From contig CALEYL010000053.1 in the NCBI GenBank assembly GCA_937926205.1, positions 62,001 through 126,000 on the forward strand: a stretch of DNA of 64,000 nt. Direction: 5' to 3'. A program made the translations under genes and the position numbers. Position 1 is the first letter of the stretch; every line of letters begins with the position of its first letter. This DNA comes from an uncultured Saprospiraceae bacterium. Its GTDB lineage: Bacteria > Bacteroidota > Bacteroidia > Chitinophagales > Saprospiraceae. Under the pieces are notes generated by a model. It was not told the DNA's origin and did no database searches. It worked only from the letters and a program-made list of their open reading frames with translations. Of this stretch, positions 8,525 through 16,978 are shown piece by piece.

Positions 8525-9496
8525 CTATTCGACCACCAAAATAATCTTCCCGATATGCTCACTGCTTTCCATCAGTTCGTGTGCCTCTGCTGCTGCTGAA
8601 AACGGGAAAGTGGCGAATACGACAGGCTTAAACTTTCCACTTTCCAAAACCGGCCATACCTTTTTCTGAATATCCGCTGCCAGGGCTGTTTTAAAAGCAG
8701 TGTCCCTTGCCCGCAGCGTACTTCCTGTGATCGTGATCCGCTTCAGCATCATTTTCATGATGTTCAAATTTACCTGATTGCCCTTCATGGCATTAATGTA
8801 GACAAGCCGGCCATCGGGTCGCAGCAGGTTCAGGTTTTTATCAAAATAATCGCCACCCACCATATCCAGAATGACATCCATACCGACTTCGGCCAAAGCG
8901 GATTCAAAATCCTGTGTTTTGTAATTAACGTATTGATCGGCGCCTAAATCCATGCAGGCCTGCCCTTTTTCATCAGAGCCAACCGTTACAAAAACTTTGG
9001 CCCCAAAAGCTTTCGCCAGCTGTATGGCAGTAATGCCAATACCGCTGCTCCCGCCATGCACCAACAGAGATTCCCCCGCCTGCAATCGCCCCCGTTGAAA
9101 GACATTGTGCCAAACCGTAAAAACCGTTTCCGGCAAACCGGCTGCTTCCACATCACTGTAGTTTTTGGGAATGGGGAGGCACTGCCCGGCAGCAACCGCT
9201 ACGTATTCTGCGTACCCGCCTCCGGCCAGCAGGGCACAAACCCGGTCGCCTTTTTTCCATTGGGTCACCGAAGCGCCACAATCTGCCACCACGCCGGCCA
9301 CTTCCAGTCCGGGAATGTCCTGCGGTGCACCGGAAGGCGCAGGGTAGCGTCCCATTCGCTGCGCCACATCAGGTCGGTTGACACCGGCGGCTTTGACCTG
9401 TATCAGGACTTCATGAGCCTCTATTTGCGGCAGCGGCCGGTCCTGAAGCTGCAAAACAGAAGGCGTCCCCGGAGCAGTGATGATGATGGCTTTCAT
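8525..9496 (-). CDS. NAD(P)H quinone oxidoreductase, PIG3-type MDR
   Basis: A 323-residue medium-chain dehydrogenase/reductase without the structural or catalytic zinc ligands, matching the PIG3/QOR branch that reduces quinones with NADPH. Seen: VKAAGVNRPDVAQRMGRYP, the IPGLEVAGVV strand, VHGGSSGIG in the Rossmann fold (about residues 145-155) and the ending HIGKIILVV. The length is typical of the group. It is a single gene convergent with the antirepressor-like gene and is followed upstream by a palindrome-bearing intergenic region. Cytoplasmic; physiological quinone not inferable. Confidence 0.88.
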   Translation of the reverse strand: MKAIIITAPGTPSVLQLQDRPLPQIEAHEVLIQVKAAGVNRPDVAQRMGRYPAPSGAPQDIPGLEVAGVVADCGASVTQWKKGDRVCALLAGGGYAEYVAVAAGQCLPIPKNYSDVEAAGLPETVFTVWHNVFQRGRLQAGESLLVHGGSSGIGITAIQLAKAFGAKVFVTVGSDEKGQACMDLGADQYVNYKTQDFESALAEVGMDVILDMVGGDYFDKNLNLLRPDGRLVYINAMKGNQVNLNIMKMMLKRITITGSTLRARDTAFKTALAADIQKKVWPVLESGKFKPVVFATFPFSAAAEAHELMESSEHIGKIILVVE

Positions 9497-10034
9497 GCTG
9501 TTCTTTTTAAACGATTGTACTCAATAGTATTTGCTTCCGGCTGCATATCCAAAAGAGTTTTCCCAGATTTGATGAAACCGAAATGTGGTGTGTCCTTGCC
9601 TAACGTTTACTAAACTTTCAAAGTTTAGTAAACGCAATCCTGCTTCACCCTGATCATTAAAATTATCAAGTAGTATGTTTGTGTATACGCCGAATAAAAC
9701 GTGTTTTATCCCAAAAGCGCCTCCGCAATAATATTTCGAATTAACGCTTCATTCAATTTATTTTTTGGGTTATTTACTGATTTATTTTTAATTCTATATA
9801 AAATATTGTTATTTTTATTATCTTTGTCAAAATCGATATTGCACACAAAAAATAATTTTCCGTAAAAATCATTGGCTAAATCTCAGTAGCTTCTACTGGT
9901 TTTTCGGGTTTTTCTCATCGATAACCTTTCCACGGAATTTCAACAATTTTATTGTTTTTACTCCCATTTAATGTGCAATTCATATTAAATTTTCTGTGTA
10001 TTCTTATTTTCCAAAATAAAGATATCATTCATCA
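9497..10034. other. 538-bp AT-rich intergenic region, leader of the gabT operon
   Basis: Contains the palindrome at 9604-9634 and one -7 box TATCTTTG on the plus strand at 9819-9826, without a good -33. If used, the operon would carry an about 205-base leader. ATTGCACA (9839-9846) and TGTGCAAT (9972-9979) are inverted copies that could pair within that leader. No open frame of note was found here. Confidence 0.4.
9604..9634. repeat. perfect 15-bp palindrome
   Basis: CGTTTACTAAACTTT (9604-9618), one central C, and its exact reverse complement (9620-9634). It lies about 108 bases upstream of the oxidoreductase start. No T-run follows on either strand. It probably belongs to a dispersed palindromic family, or is a binding site for a dimeric regulator. 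Confidence 0.6.
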
Positions 10035-11354
10035 ATGCCAACAGAATTAACCAATTCACAAAAACTCTTTGAAAGGAGAAAAAATATCGTAGCCAATGGC
10101 GTCGGTATATTCAATACCGCTACTGTTCGGGAAGCCAATGGCGCCTGCATTATTGATGAAGACGGCAGGGAATTGATTGACTTTGCAGGCGGGATTGGCG
10201 TAGTTAATGCCGGTCACTGTCCGGAACCCGTCGTGGCAGCGATACGGGAGCAGGCAGGCAAGTACCTTCATACCAGCTTTAACGTAGTCACCTACGAGCC
10301 TTATATTGAGCTGTGTGAGCAACTTGCAGCAATCCTGCCTCATGGAGAAAGCACCAAAGTTCTGTTGGTGAGCACGGGTGCAGAAGCGGTAGAAAATGCC
10401 ATCAAAATTGCACGACAAGCCACAAAAAGGCAAGCCATACTTTGTTACACAGATGCTTACCACGGCCGAACCATGATGGCCATGACGCTAACCAGCAAAA
10501 TTGATTACAAAATAGACTGCGGCCCTTTTTCCCCGGAGGTCTATCGATTGCCTTTTCCCAATTTTTACCGCTATCACGGCACTCAGAATTCCGATGATTT
10601 TGTGAATCAGGAATTAAGCCGGCTTGAAGAAAGCACCCACAATCTCGTCAACCCGAATGACCTTGCTGCCATCATCGTCGAACCCATACAGGGGGAAGGC
10701 GGATTCAATCCCGTTCCCCAAAAATACATGGAGGGCCTTCGGGCTTTTTGCGATAAGCATGGCATCATGCTCGTGTTCGATGAAGTTCAAAGCGGCTTCT
10801 GCAGAACCGGCCACTGGGCTTGCTGGCAACACTACGGGGTACAGCCTGATATCAGCACCTATGCCAAATCCATGGGCTCCGGCATGCCCATAGCGGCTGT
10901 TCTTGGCCGGGCAGAAATCATGGATGCTGCCGCTCCCGGGACCATTGGCGGCACCTACATCGGCAACCCGGTCTGCTGTGCTGCGGCACTGGCTACCATA
11001 CAATTTATGAAAGACAATCGCCTGAATGAACGCGCCGTCGAAATAGGCCATATCATCACCACACGGTTCAAAAAACTGATGCAGGAATATCCCGAAATTG
11101 GTGATGTACGCGGTATCGGCGCCATGAATGGCATTGAGTTTGTAAAGGACCGCGATCCCGAAAAACCCGACGGTGAATTGTGTGGCCGAATCGTCAAAGC
11201 CTGTGCAAAAAGGGACCTGATCCTGATCAGTGCCGGAACATTTAAAAACGTCATCCGAATCCTTTCACCGCTGGTCATCACGAATGACCAATTGCACAAA
11301 GGATTAGACATACTGGAGGATGAAATTAAAAAAGAAACACAAAACAAGCAATGA
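10035..11354 (+). CDS. gabT: class III aminotransferase, 4-aminobutyrate type
   Basis: A 439-residue PLP enzyme of the GABA / omega-amino acid transaminase group. It would move the amino group of GABA (or a related omega-amine) to 2-oxoglutarate or pyruvate, giving succinate semialdehyde or an aldehyde. Seen: FAGGIGVVNAGHCPEPVV, STGAEAVENAIKIAR (PLP phosphate), YHGRT, VEPIQGEGGF, the cofactor Asp249 in VFDEVQSGF and Schiff-base Lys278 in YAKSMGSGMP. It is the first gene of a six-gene operon and overlaps the nitrilase gene by four bases (ATGA), implying coupled translation. The 3' end is copied at 20325-20366. The exact amine substrate is open. Confidence 0.87.
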   Translation: MPTELTNSQKLFERRKNIVANGVGIFNTATVREANGACIIDEDGRELIDFAGGIGVVNAGHCPEPVVAAIREQAGKYLHTSFNVVTYEPYIELCEQLAAILPHGESTKVLLVSTGAEAVENAIKIARQATKRQAILCYTDAYHGRTMMAMTLTSKIDYKIDCGPFSPEVYRLPFPNFYRYHGTQNSDDFVNQELSRLEESTHNLVNPNDLAAIIVEPIQGEGGFNPVPQKYMEGLRAFCDKHGIMLVFDEVQSGFCRTGHWACWQHYGVQPDISTYAKSMGSGMPIAAVLGRAEIMDAAAPGTIGGTYIGNPVCCAAALATIQFMKDNRLNERAVEIGHIITTRFKKLMQEYPEIGDVRGIGAMNGIEFVKDRDPEKPDGELCGRIVKACAKRDLILISAGTFKNVIRILSPLVITNDQLHKGLDILEDEIKKETQNKQ

Positions 11355-12286
11355 AACCATTCGCTATTGCAGGAATACAAATGAGGATATCCGCTACGTA
11401 TTCCAACGTAGAGATGATGAAGCTCAAGCTCGACATTACCATGAATCTCTATCCCTGGGTAGACATGGTCTTGTTTAGTGAGCTCTGCGCCTTCGGGCCA
11501 CTTCTCCACACCGCGCGGGAAATACCGTGCTTGTTCGAACAGGAAATGCAGGCCATGGCTAAAAAGTATGGCATCTGGCTGATTCCGGGTTCCATTTTTG
11601 AAAAATCTGAAGGCAAAATTTACAATACGGCAACCGTAATCAACCCTCTGGGGGAGGTTGTCACCCGATACCGCAAAATGTTTCCTTTCTATCCTTACGA
11701 GGTTGGGGTCACCCCTGGAAGTGAATTTTGCGTATTCGATATCCCCGATGTAGGCAGGTTTGGATTGTCCATTTGCTACGACATGTGGTTCCCGGAAACC
11801 ATCAGGACTTTGGCAGTGATGGGTGCAGAAGTGATCTTGCATCCCACCATGACCGGAACGATTGACCGGGACATTGAGCTGTCCATCGCGCGGGCAATGG
11901 CTACCGTAAACCAGTGTTTTTTCTTTGACGTGAATGGCCTGGAAACTGGAGGTAGCGGGCGATCCGTTGTGTGCGGACCTGATGGGAGGGTCATTTACCA
12001 GGCCGGAGAAACAGAAGAAATTATGCCCATCGAAATAAACATTGAACGGGTACAAAGAAGTCGGGAACTGGGTGTACTAAGGCTTGGTCAGCCTCTAAAA
12101 AGTTTTCGCGATCACATGGGCGATTTCAGTATCTATCAGGCGGGGGCAAAACACCCTTACCTCGATTCACTCGGACCACTGATCAAACCGACCAGACTGG
12201 ATACACTCACAGCCCTTAAAAAGAAAGAAAGCGACATTCAATTGCCGCCATCTCCGGTTGAATACAAAGGCGATGGCTTGCAATAA
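11351..12286 (+). CDS. carbon-nitrogen hydrolase (nitrilase superfamily)
   Basis: A 311-residue amidase-type enzyme. The Glu-Lys-Cys triad is complete: Glu44 in LFSELCAFGP, Lys109 in RYRKMFPFYPYEVG, Cys142 in LSICYDMWFPE. Members hydrolyse small amides such as N-carbamoylputrescine, omega-amides or aliphatic amides in the cytoplasm. Its place after the GABA-type transaminase, with a 4-base overlap, suggests it opens an amide intermediate of the same route. An omega-amidase-like or gamma-glutamyl-amide hydrolase role would fit but is inference. The C-terminal extension (about 255-311) is longer than in minimal nitrilases. Confidence 0.88.
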   Translation: MKPFAIAGIQMRISATYSNVEMMKLKLDITMNLYPWVDMVLFSELCAFGPLLHTAREIPCLFEQEMQAMAKKYGIWLIPGSIFEKSEGKIYNTATVINPLGEVVTRYRKMFPFYPYEVGVTPGSEFCVFDIPDVGRFGLSICYDMWFPETIRTLAVMGAEVILHPTMTGTIDRDIELSIARAMATVNQCFFFDVNGLETGGSGRSVVCGPDGRVIYQAGETEEIMPIEINIERVQRSRELGVLRLGQPLKSFRDHMGDFSIYQAGAKHPYLDSLGPLIKPTRLDTLTALKKKESDIQLPPSPVEYKGDGLQ

Positions 12287-12315
12287 GCTGATTATTCATT
12301 CATAAACAAAGAATT

Positions 12316-12717
12316 ATGGGACAGATATCCACCAAACCTGCTACGGTAAAATTGAAACACTATGTCAATTGGTTTGAAATTCCCGCGCTCAATATCCATC
12401 GGGCCGTCGCATTCTACAACCACATATACAATATCAAGATGGAAACCATTGAATCCAATGGTTATTACATGGCTTTTTTCCCGGCAGAAAAAGGCATAGG
12501 CGGTGCGGTCGTCATGGGTCAGGGAAGCACGCCAAGCGAAACGGGTACACTGGTTTACCTGAACGGCGGACCAGATTTAAGCCCCATTCTCAACAGGATT
12601 GGAGAAGCAGGCGGCCGTGTTGTCATGGAAAAAACCCTGATCAATAATAAGGCCGGCTACTTTGCGCTGTTCATTGACACAGAAGGAAATAAGCTGGCTA
12701 TTCATTCTAAAAACTGA
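12316..12717 (+). CDS. VOC-superfamily (glyoxalase-like) protein
   Basis: A 133-residue vicinal-oxygen-chelate fold protein. NWFEIPALNIHRAVAFYNHI and the ending GYFALFIDTEGNKLAIHS are the paired beta-alpha-beta-beta-beta modules typical of the fold. VOC proteins bind a metal and act as isomerases, lyases or dioxygenases, or bind small ligands; nothing here fixes the role. It is 29 bases after the nitrilase and 2 bases before the decarboxylase, so it is an operon member and may handle a reactive aldehyde or act as a small accessory enzyme. Confidence 0.8.
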   Translation: MGQISTKPATVKLKHYVNWFEIPALNIHRAVAFYNHIYNIKMETIESNGYYMAFFPAEKGIGGAVVMGQGSTPSETGTLVYLNGGPDLSPILNRIGEAGGRVVMEKTLINNKAGYFALFIDTEGNKLAIHSKN

Positions 12718-12719
12718 TT

Positions 12720-15491
12720 ATGACATTAGACAAGACACCAATAAGCGCACCTTATTACAGCATTGGCCAGCTCCGGCTCGACCACTGGAAAGATCTCAAA
12801 AATGAAGCTGCTGAATTGGCCCAATCCCAACGGGGGTCGGCCAATGAAAAGCGGCACAGGCTAAAAGTGGAAGAACTGCTCCAACACTTAAAAATAGTCG
12901 AACAGTATTACGCTTTTCCGGGAAAAGTCATTGTCAGCAAACTATCCAACTCGCTGGTGCGGGAAGAACTCACTTCCCTTTCACACCATGTGGCCGACAT
13001 CAACCGCCGCCTCGTGAGTGATTCTTACCGAAAGGGCTCCTCCATGCTTTTGGAAGAAGACGGGGAATATGCCATTGTCGAAGATACCCGGGAAGTGCCG
13101 GCCAAACACAGGAAAAACCATTTCGAAGTGTTGTTTGTAGAAGACCTGACTTCGATGGAAGAATCAGAATTGCAGGAAAACCTTCGCGAACTGCGCGATT
13201 CAAATGAGCAATTCACCTACGATGTCATTCTGCAGCGCTCTGTTCAGGATGCTTTGATCGCACTGCTTTTCAACCACAACATACAGGCAGTCGTCATTCG
13301 CTACGCGCCACATTTCCGGTCTTCAAATATTTCTACCCTGATCAAGCCCTACATCCAGAATGTACTGAAAATTGATTTGGAATCTTTTCCTGAATCATAT
13401 CTTGGCCCCCTTTTAGGCAAACTCATTAAAGAATTCAGGCCTGAACTCGATACTTATTATGTAACTGATACCTCGCTGACCGATCTGAAAGACAGCACCC
13501 TGCAACTGTTCAGGCGAATTTACTACCGCCGGGAAGACTTGCAGGAACTGCACCTCGGCATCATCCGTGGAATCCGGGAACGATACGACACCCCTTTTTT
13601 CAGCGCCTTGAAAGAATACAGCCAAAAACCTACCGGCATCTTTCACGCAATGCCCATCTCCCGGGGAAACTCCGTTTTTAAATCGCGGTGGATCAGGGAT
13701 TTTGGTGAATTCTATGGTAGAAATATGTTTCTGGCAGAGACTTCCTCCACGACGGGCGGACTCGACTCCTTGCTTCAACCAACGGGGCCACTCAAAAAAG
13801 CGCAGGAAATGGCCGCTACCGCTTATGGCGCACAGCGTACCTTTTTTGTAACCAACGGCACTTCAACGGCCAACAAAATTGTCCTCCAGGCATTGGTGGA
13901 ACCGGGTGACGTGGTACTGATAGACCGGGATTGCCACAAATCGCATCACTATGGGCTGGTTCTCTCCGGCGCGTATCCGGTTTACCTCGATTCTTATCCG
14001 ATTGAAGAATACTCCATGTATGGCGCCGTTCCGCTGGAACACATCAAACAGAAGCTGCTTCAACTGAAAACAGCCGGGCGCCTCGAGAAAGTAAAAATGC
14101 TGCTTTTGACCAATTGCACCTTCGACGGCATTGTCTACAATGTGGAAAGGGTCATGGAAGAAATCCTGGCCATCAAACCCGATATGATCTTTCTTTGGGA
14201 CGAAGCCTGGTTTGCTTTTGCCGGTTTCACCTATACCTACAAGCAACGTACCGGCATGTTCACTGCCAATAAACTGTACAATAAGTACCGAAGTGAACAA
14301 TACCGGAAAGACTACAAAGCGCATTTGAACGGGCAGTCAAACGGCAACAAAAGTGCCGCCATGCCCGACCCTGACAAAGTGCGCATCAGGGTCTATTCAA
14401 CCCAAAGCACCCACAAAACCCTCAGCAGCTTCCGGCAGGGGTCCATGATCCATATCTGGGACGAGGATTTTCGCAAAAAATCGGAGAATACTTTTTTGGA
14501 AGCTTACATGACACACACCTCCACTTCGCCCAATTATCAGGTGCTGGCATCTCTGGATGCCGGCAGAAGGCAGGTTCAGTTTGAAGGCTATGAAATGGTG
14601 GAAAAAAGCATCGAAATGGCGCTGGTATTGCGGGCAAAAGTAGCGGACAACCCCCTGCTCAGCAAATATTTTGATGTGCTGACGCTCAAAGACTTCATTC
14701 CGGAGCAATACCGACAAAGCGGACTCAGTCAGTATTACGACAGGGAGACCGGCTGGAACCGCATGGAGGAAGCCTGGGCGAAAGACGAGTTCATGCTCGA
14801 TCCAACCAAAATCACCCTGTTTATCGGAAGAACCGGCGTGGATGGCGATACTTTCAAGAACGACTACCTCATGAACCAGTTTAACATCCAAATCAACAAA
14901 ACTTCCCGAAACACCGTGTTGCTGATGACCAATATCGGCACAACCCGCGGCAGTGTTGCCTATCTCACCAATGCGCTGCTGAAAATTGCCCGGCAGCTTG
15001 ACGAGAAATTCAGATCCCTGAATGCCTGGGAGAGTGAAATAGCCCAAAAACGCATACAGTCGCTTACCCTGGATGTCCCGCCATTGCCTGACTTCAGCCG
15101 TTTTCACTCCTCATTCCAGGCGGTTCCCGGAGTTCCCGGCGGCAACCTGAGAGAAGCTTATTTCCTGGCTTATAAGGAAGCCAATTGCGAATACATTTCA
15201 CTAACAGATTGTAAAAAAGGGCTGGAAGAAGGTCGCGAATTTGTCGCTTCTTCTTTTGTCATCCCCTACCCTCCCGGATTTCCCGTGCTGGTTCCCGGGC
15301 AGGTTGTCAGCAAAGAAATCATCCACTTTATGCTTGCCCTCGACGTAACAGAGATCCACGGTTACCGGGACGATCTCGGCCTGCGCGTTTTTCGCGACAG
15401 CGTGCTCAACAGGCAAAAAACAGCCACCGCCATGGGCGCTTTGGGTATGGGTACAACGGGCAAAAAAGCAACATTAAAAAATACTAAATAA
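12720..15491 (+). CDS. Orn/Lys/Arg-type PLP decarboxylase, long form
   Basis: A 923-residue fold-type I decarboxylase. The core matches the bacterial acid-induced basic amino acid decarboxylases: FVTNGTSTANKIVLQA, VLIDRDCHKSHHYGL, cofactor Asp494 in LWDEAWFAFAGF and Schiff-base Lys566 in TQSTHKTLSSFRQGSMIH. The C-terminal domain has IPYPPGFPVLVPGQVV. Residues 1 to about 260 form an extended wing-like N-terminus, and the total exceeds the usual 710-760. It would release CO2 from ornithine, lysine, arginine or a related acid to give an amine. Databases often label such genes only as class I/II aminotransferases. It is followed by the ATP-grasp gene after 9 bases. Confidence 0.85.
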   Translation: MTLDKTPISAPYYSIGQLRLDHWKDLKNEAAELAQSQRGSANEKRHRLKVEELLQHLKIVEQYYAFPGKVIVSKLSNSLVREELTSLSHHVADINRRLVSDSYRKGSSMLLEEDGEYAIVEDTREVPAKHRKNHFEVLFVEDLTSMEESELQENLRELRDSNEQFTYDVILQRSVQDALIALLFNHNIQAVVIRYAPHFRSSNISTLIKPYIQNVLKIDLESFPESYLGPLLGKLIKEFRPELDTYYVTDTSLTDLKDSTLQLFRRIYYRREDLQELHLGIIRGIRERYDTPFFSALKEYSQKPTGIFHAMPISRGNSVFKSRWIRDFGEFYGRNMFLAETSSTTGGLDSLLQPTGPLKKAQEMAATAYGAQRTFFVTNGTSTANKIVLQALVEPGDVVLIDRDCHKSHHYGLVLSGAYPVYLDSYPIEEYSMYGAVPLEHIKQKLLQLKTAGRLEKVKMLLLTNCTFDGIVYNVERVMEEILAIKPDMIFLWDEAWFAFAGFTYTYKQRTGMFTANKLYNKYRSEQYRKDYKAHLNGQSNGNKSAAMPDPDKVRIRVYSTQSTHKTLSSFRQGSMIHIWDEDFRKKSENTFLEAYMTHTSTSPNYQVLASLDAGRRQVQFEGYEMVEKSIEMALVLRAKVADNPLLSKYFDVLTLKDFIPEQYRQSGLSQYYDRETGWNRMEEAWAKDEFMLDPTKITLFIGRTGVDGDTFKNDYLMNQFNIQINKTSRNTVLLMTNIGTTRGSVAYLTNALLKIARQLDEKFRSLNAWESEIAQKRIQSLTLDVPPLPDFSRFHSSFQAVPGVPGGNLREAYFLAYKEANCEYISLTDCKKGLEEGREFVASSFVIPYPPGFPVLVPGQVVSKEIIHFMLALDVTEIHGYRDDLGLRVFRDSVLNRQKTATAMGALGMGTTGKKATLKNTK

Positions 15492-15500
15492 TTCAACATC

Positions 15501-16973
15501 ATGACTAATACAATCAAGCCATCTACACTAAAGGGAGTATCGGATATACGCCGGTTTTTTTATAAGAATGAAGTCCCGATTTATTTCATCAGCGCGACCA
15601 ACTTCAACCTGCTCGGCGCAGACGAATGGGTTAAGGGTTTTAAATTCATCAACTACATCGACTCCTTTAACGGGTTGCACCCAAACGTTTTTTCACCCAA
15701 AGAAGAAATTCCGCACGACGAATTTCAAAGCATTGAAGACATCAACAACTACCTGCTTCAACACCCTGAAGTTCAGGCGTACATCAAATCGAGAAAAAAA
15801 GGCAAGCAAGCGGGAAAGGCCATGTTCCTGATGTTCGATGAAAAAACGGAGAAATTAGCCAAATCACTGGGCCTTGAAATAATTTTTCCCAGTGCCGAAA
15901 TGCGCACTTTCATGGACAACAAGGTGAACACAAACCGCATCGCTGAAAAAGCCGGCGTACCTTGTGTGCCCTATGTTTTATCACAGGTGCAGGGGTACGC
16001 CCATCTGTGCGAAGTCGCCAAAGGTCTCGGTAAAGACCTGGTCATACAAACGCCTTTTGGCGATTCCGGGCATACGACTTTCTTCATCTCCAACGAAGAA
16101 GACTTTAATAAATACGAGGATCAGATTACGGAGGAAGATGAAGTAAAAATCATGAAACGCATCAACTGCCGGGGCTCTGCCACAGAAGCTTGCGTGACCC
16201 GTCATGGCACCATCGTTGCTCCGCTGATGACCGAATTGGTGGGATTTAAAGAACTGACCCCTTACAAAGGCGGCTGGTGCGGCAATGAAATCTATCCAGA
16301 GGCTTTTACGCCTTCTCTTCGCCAAAAAGCGCGTAAATATGCCCAGCTTTTTGGCGATCAGCTAAACAAAGAAGGTTATAAAGGTTATTTTGAACTCGAT
16401 TTTCTCATTGATCAGGACAACGGTGAAATCTATCTTGGCGAATTGAATCCGAGGGTTACGGGAGCAAGCTCCATTACCAACCACGCCGTATTCGCGCTGG
16501 CAGAAGCGCCGCTGTACCTCTTCCACATTCTGGAATGGATGGGCGCCGATTATGAGCTTAATGTAAAAGCCATCAACAACAGTTGGGCAAAGCAGGACAA
16601 CATTGACAGCTGGAGTCAGCTCATCATCAAGCACACCGAAAATACCATCGAATACGTCACGGAAGCTCCATGGTCGGGCATCTGGCGCATGTTTGACAAC
16701 AAACACATCAAATTTGATCGGATGGATACCCACAGAAGGGCAGTAGAAAGCGAAAACGAGGCATTCTTCCTCCGCATTGCCGGCAAAGGCGATTACCTGT
16801 ATGAAGGCGCCGATATGGGCATTTTGGTATCAAGGGGGCGCATGATGACGGATAATTTCAACCTCACTCAGCGTGCCAAAGACTGGATTACAGCCATACA
16901 CGGCATGTATTCGACACAATTGGTGGAGGACAAACGGGAAATGCCCGTGCTTAAAGGAAGTTTGACAAAATAA
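15501..16973 (+). CDS. ATP-grasp ligase
   Basis: A 490-residue ATP-grasp enzyme. Visible elements are the lid/phosphate region IQTPFGDSGHTTFF (about 182-195) and the metal-binding residues Glu298, Asp300, Glu314 and Asn316 in YFELDFLID and YLGELNPRVTGASS. Automatic pipelines would call it biotin carboxylase, but no biotinyl domain or carboxyltransferase is encoded nearby and the N-terminus is not that of a carboxylase. Joining a carboxylate to an amine, as in amino acid ligases, is more likely. In this operon a gamma-glutamylation or similar tagging of a polyamine is an attractive guess. Cytoplasmic; substrate unknown. Confidence 0.8.
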   Translation: MTNTIKPSTLKGVSDIRRFFYKNEVPIYFISATNFNLLGADEWVKGFKFINYIDSFNGLHPNVFSPKEEIPHDEFQSIEDINNYLLQHPEVQAYIKSRKKGKQAGKAMFLMFDEKTEKLAKSLGLEIIFPSAEMRTFMDNKVNTNRIAEKAGVPCVPYVLSQVQGYAHLCEVAKGLGKDLVIQTPFGDSGHTTFFISNEEDFNKYEDQITEEDEVKIMKRINCRGSATEACVTRHGTIVAPLMTELVGFKELTPYKGGWCGNEIYPEAFTPSLRQKARKYAQLFGDQLNKEGYKGYFELDFLIDQDNGEIYLGELNPRVTGASSITNHAVFALAEAPLYLFHILEWMGADYELNVKAINNSWAKQDNIDSWSQLIIKHTENTIEYVTEAPWSGIWRMFDNKHIKFDRMDTHRRAVESENEAFFLRIAGKGDYLYEGADMGILVSRGRMMTDNFNLTQRAKDWITAIHGMYSTQLVEDKREMPVLKGSLTK

Positions 16974-16978
16974 ATAAC

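Noticed and set aside
10955..12055. 366-codon minus-strand frame across gabT and the nitrilase gene
   Set aside because: It crosses the overlap of two well-supported enzymes on the other strand and encodes nothing recognisable.
15501..16973. Biotin carboxylase identity
   Set aside because: Only the generic ATP-grasp core is shared; no biotin-carrier or carboxyltransferase partner is present.
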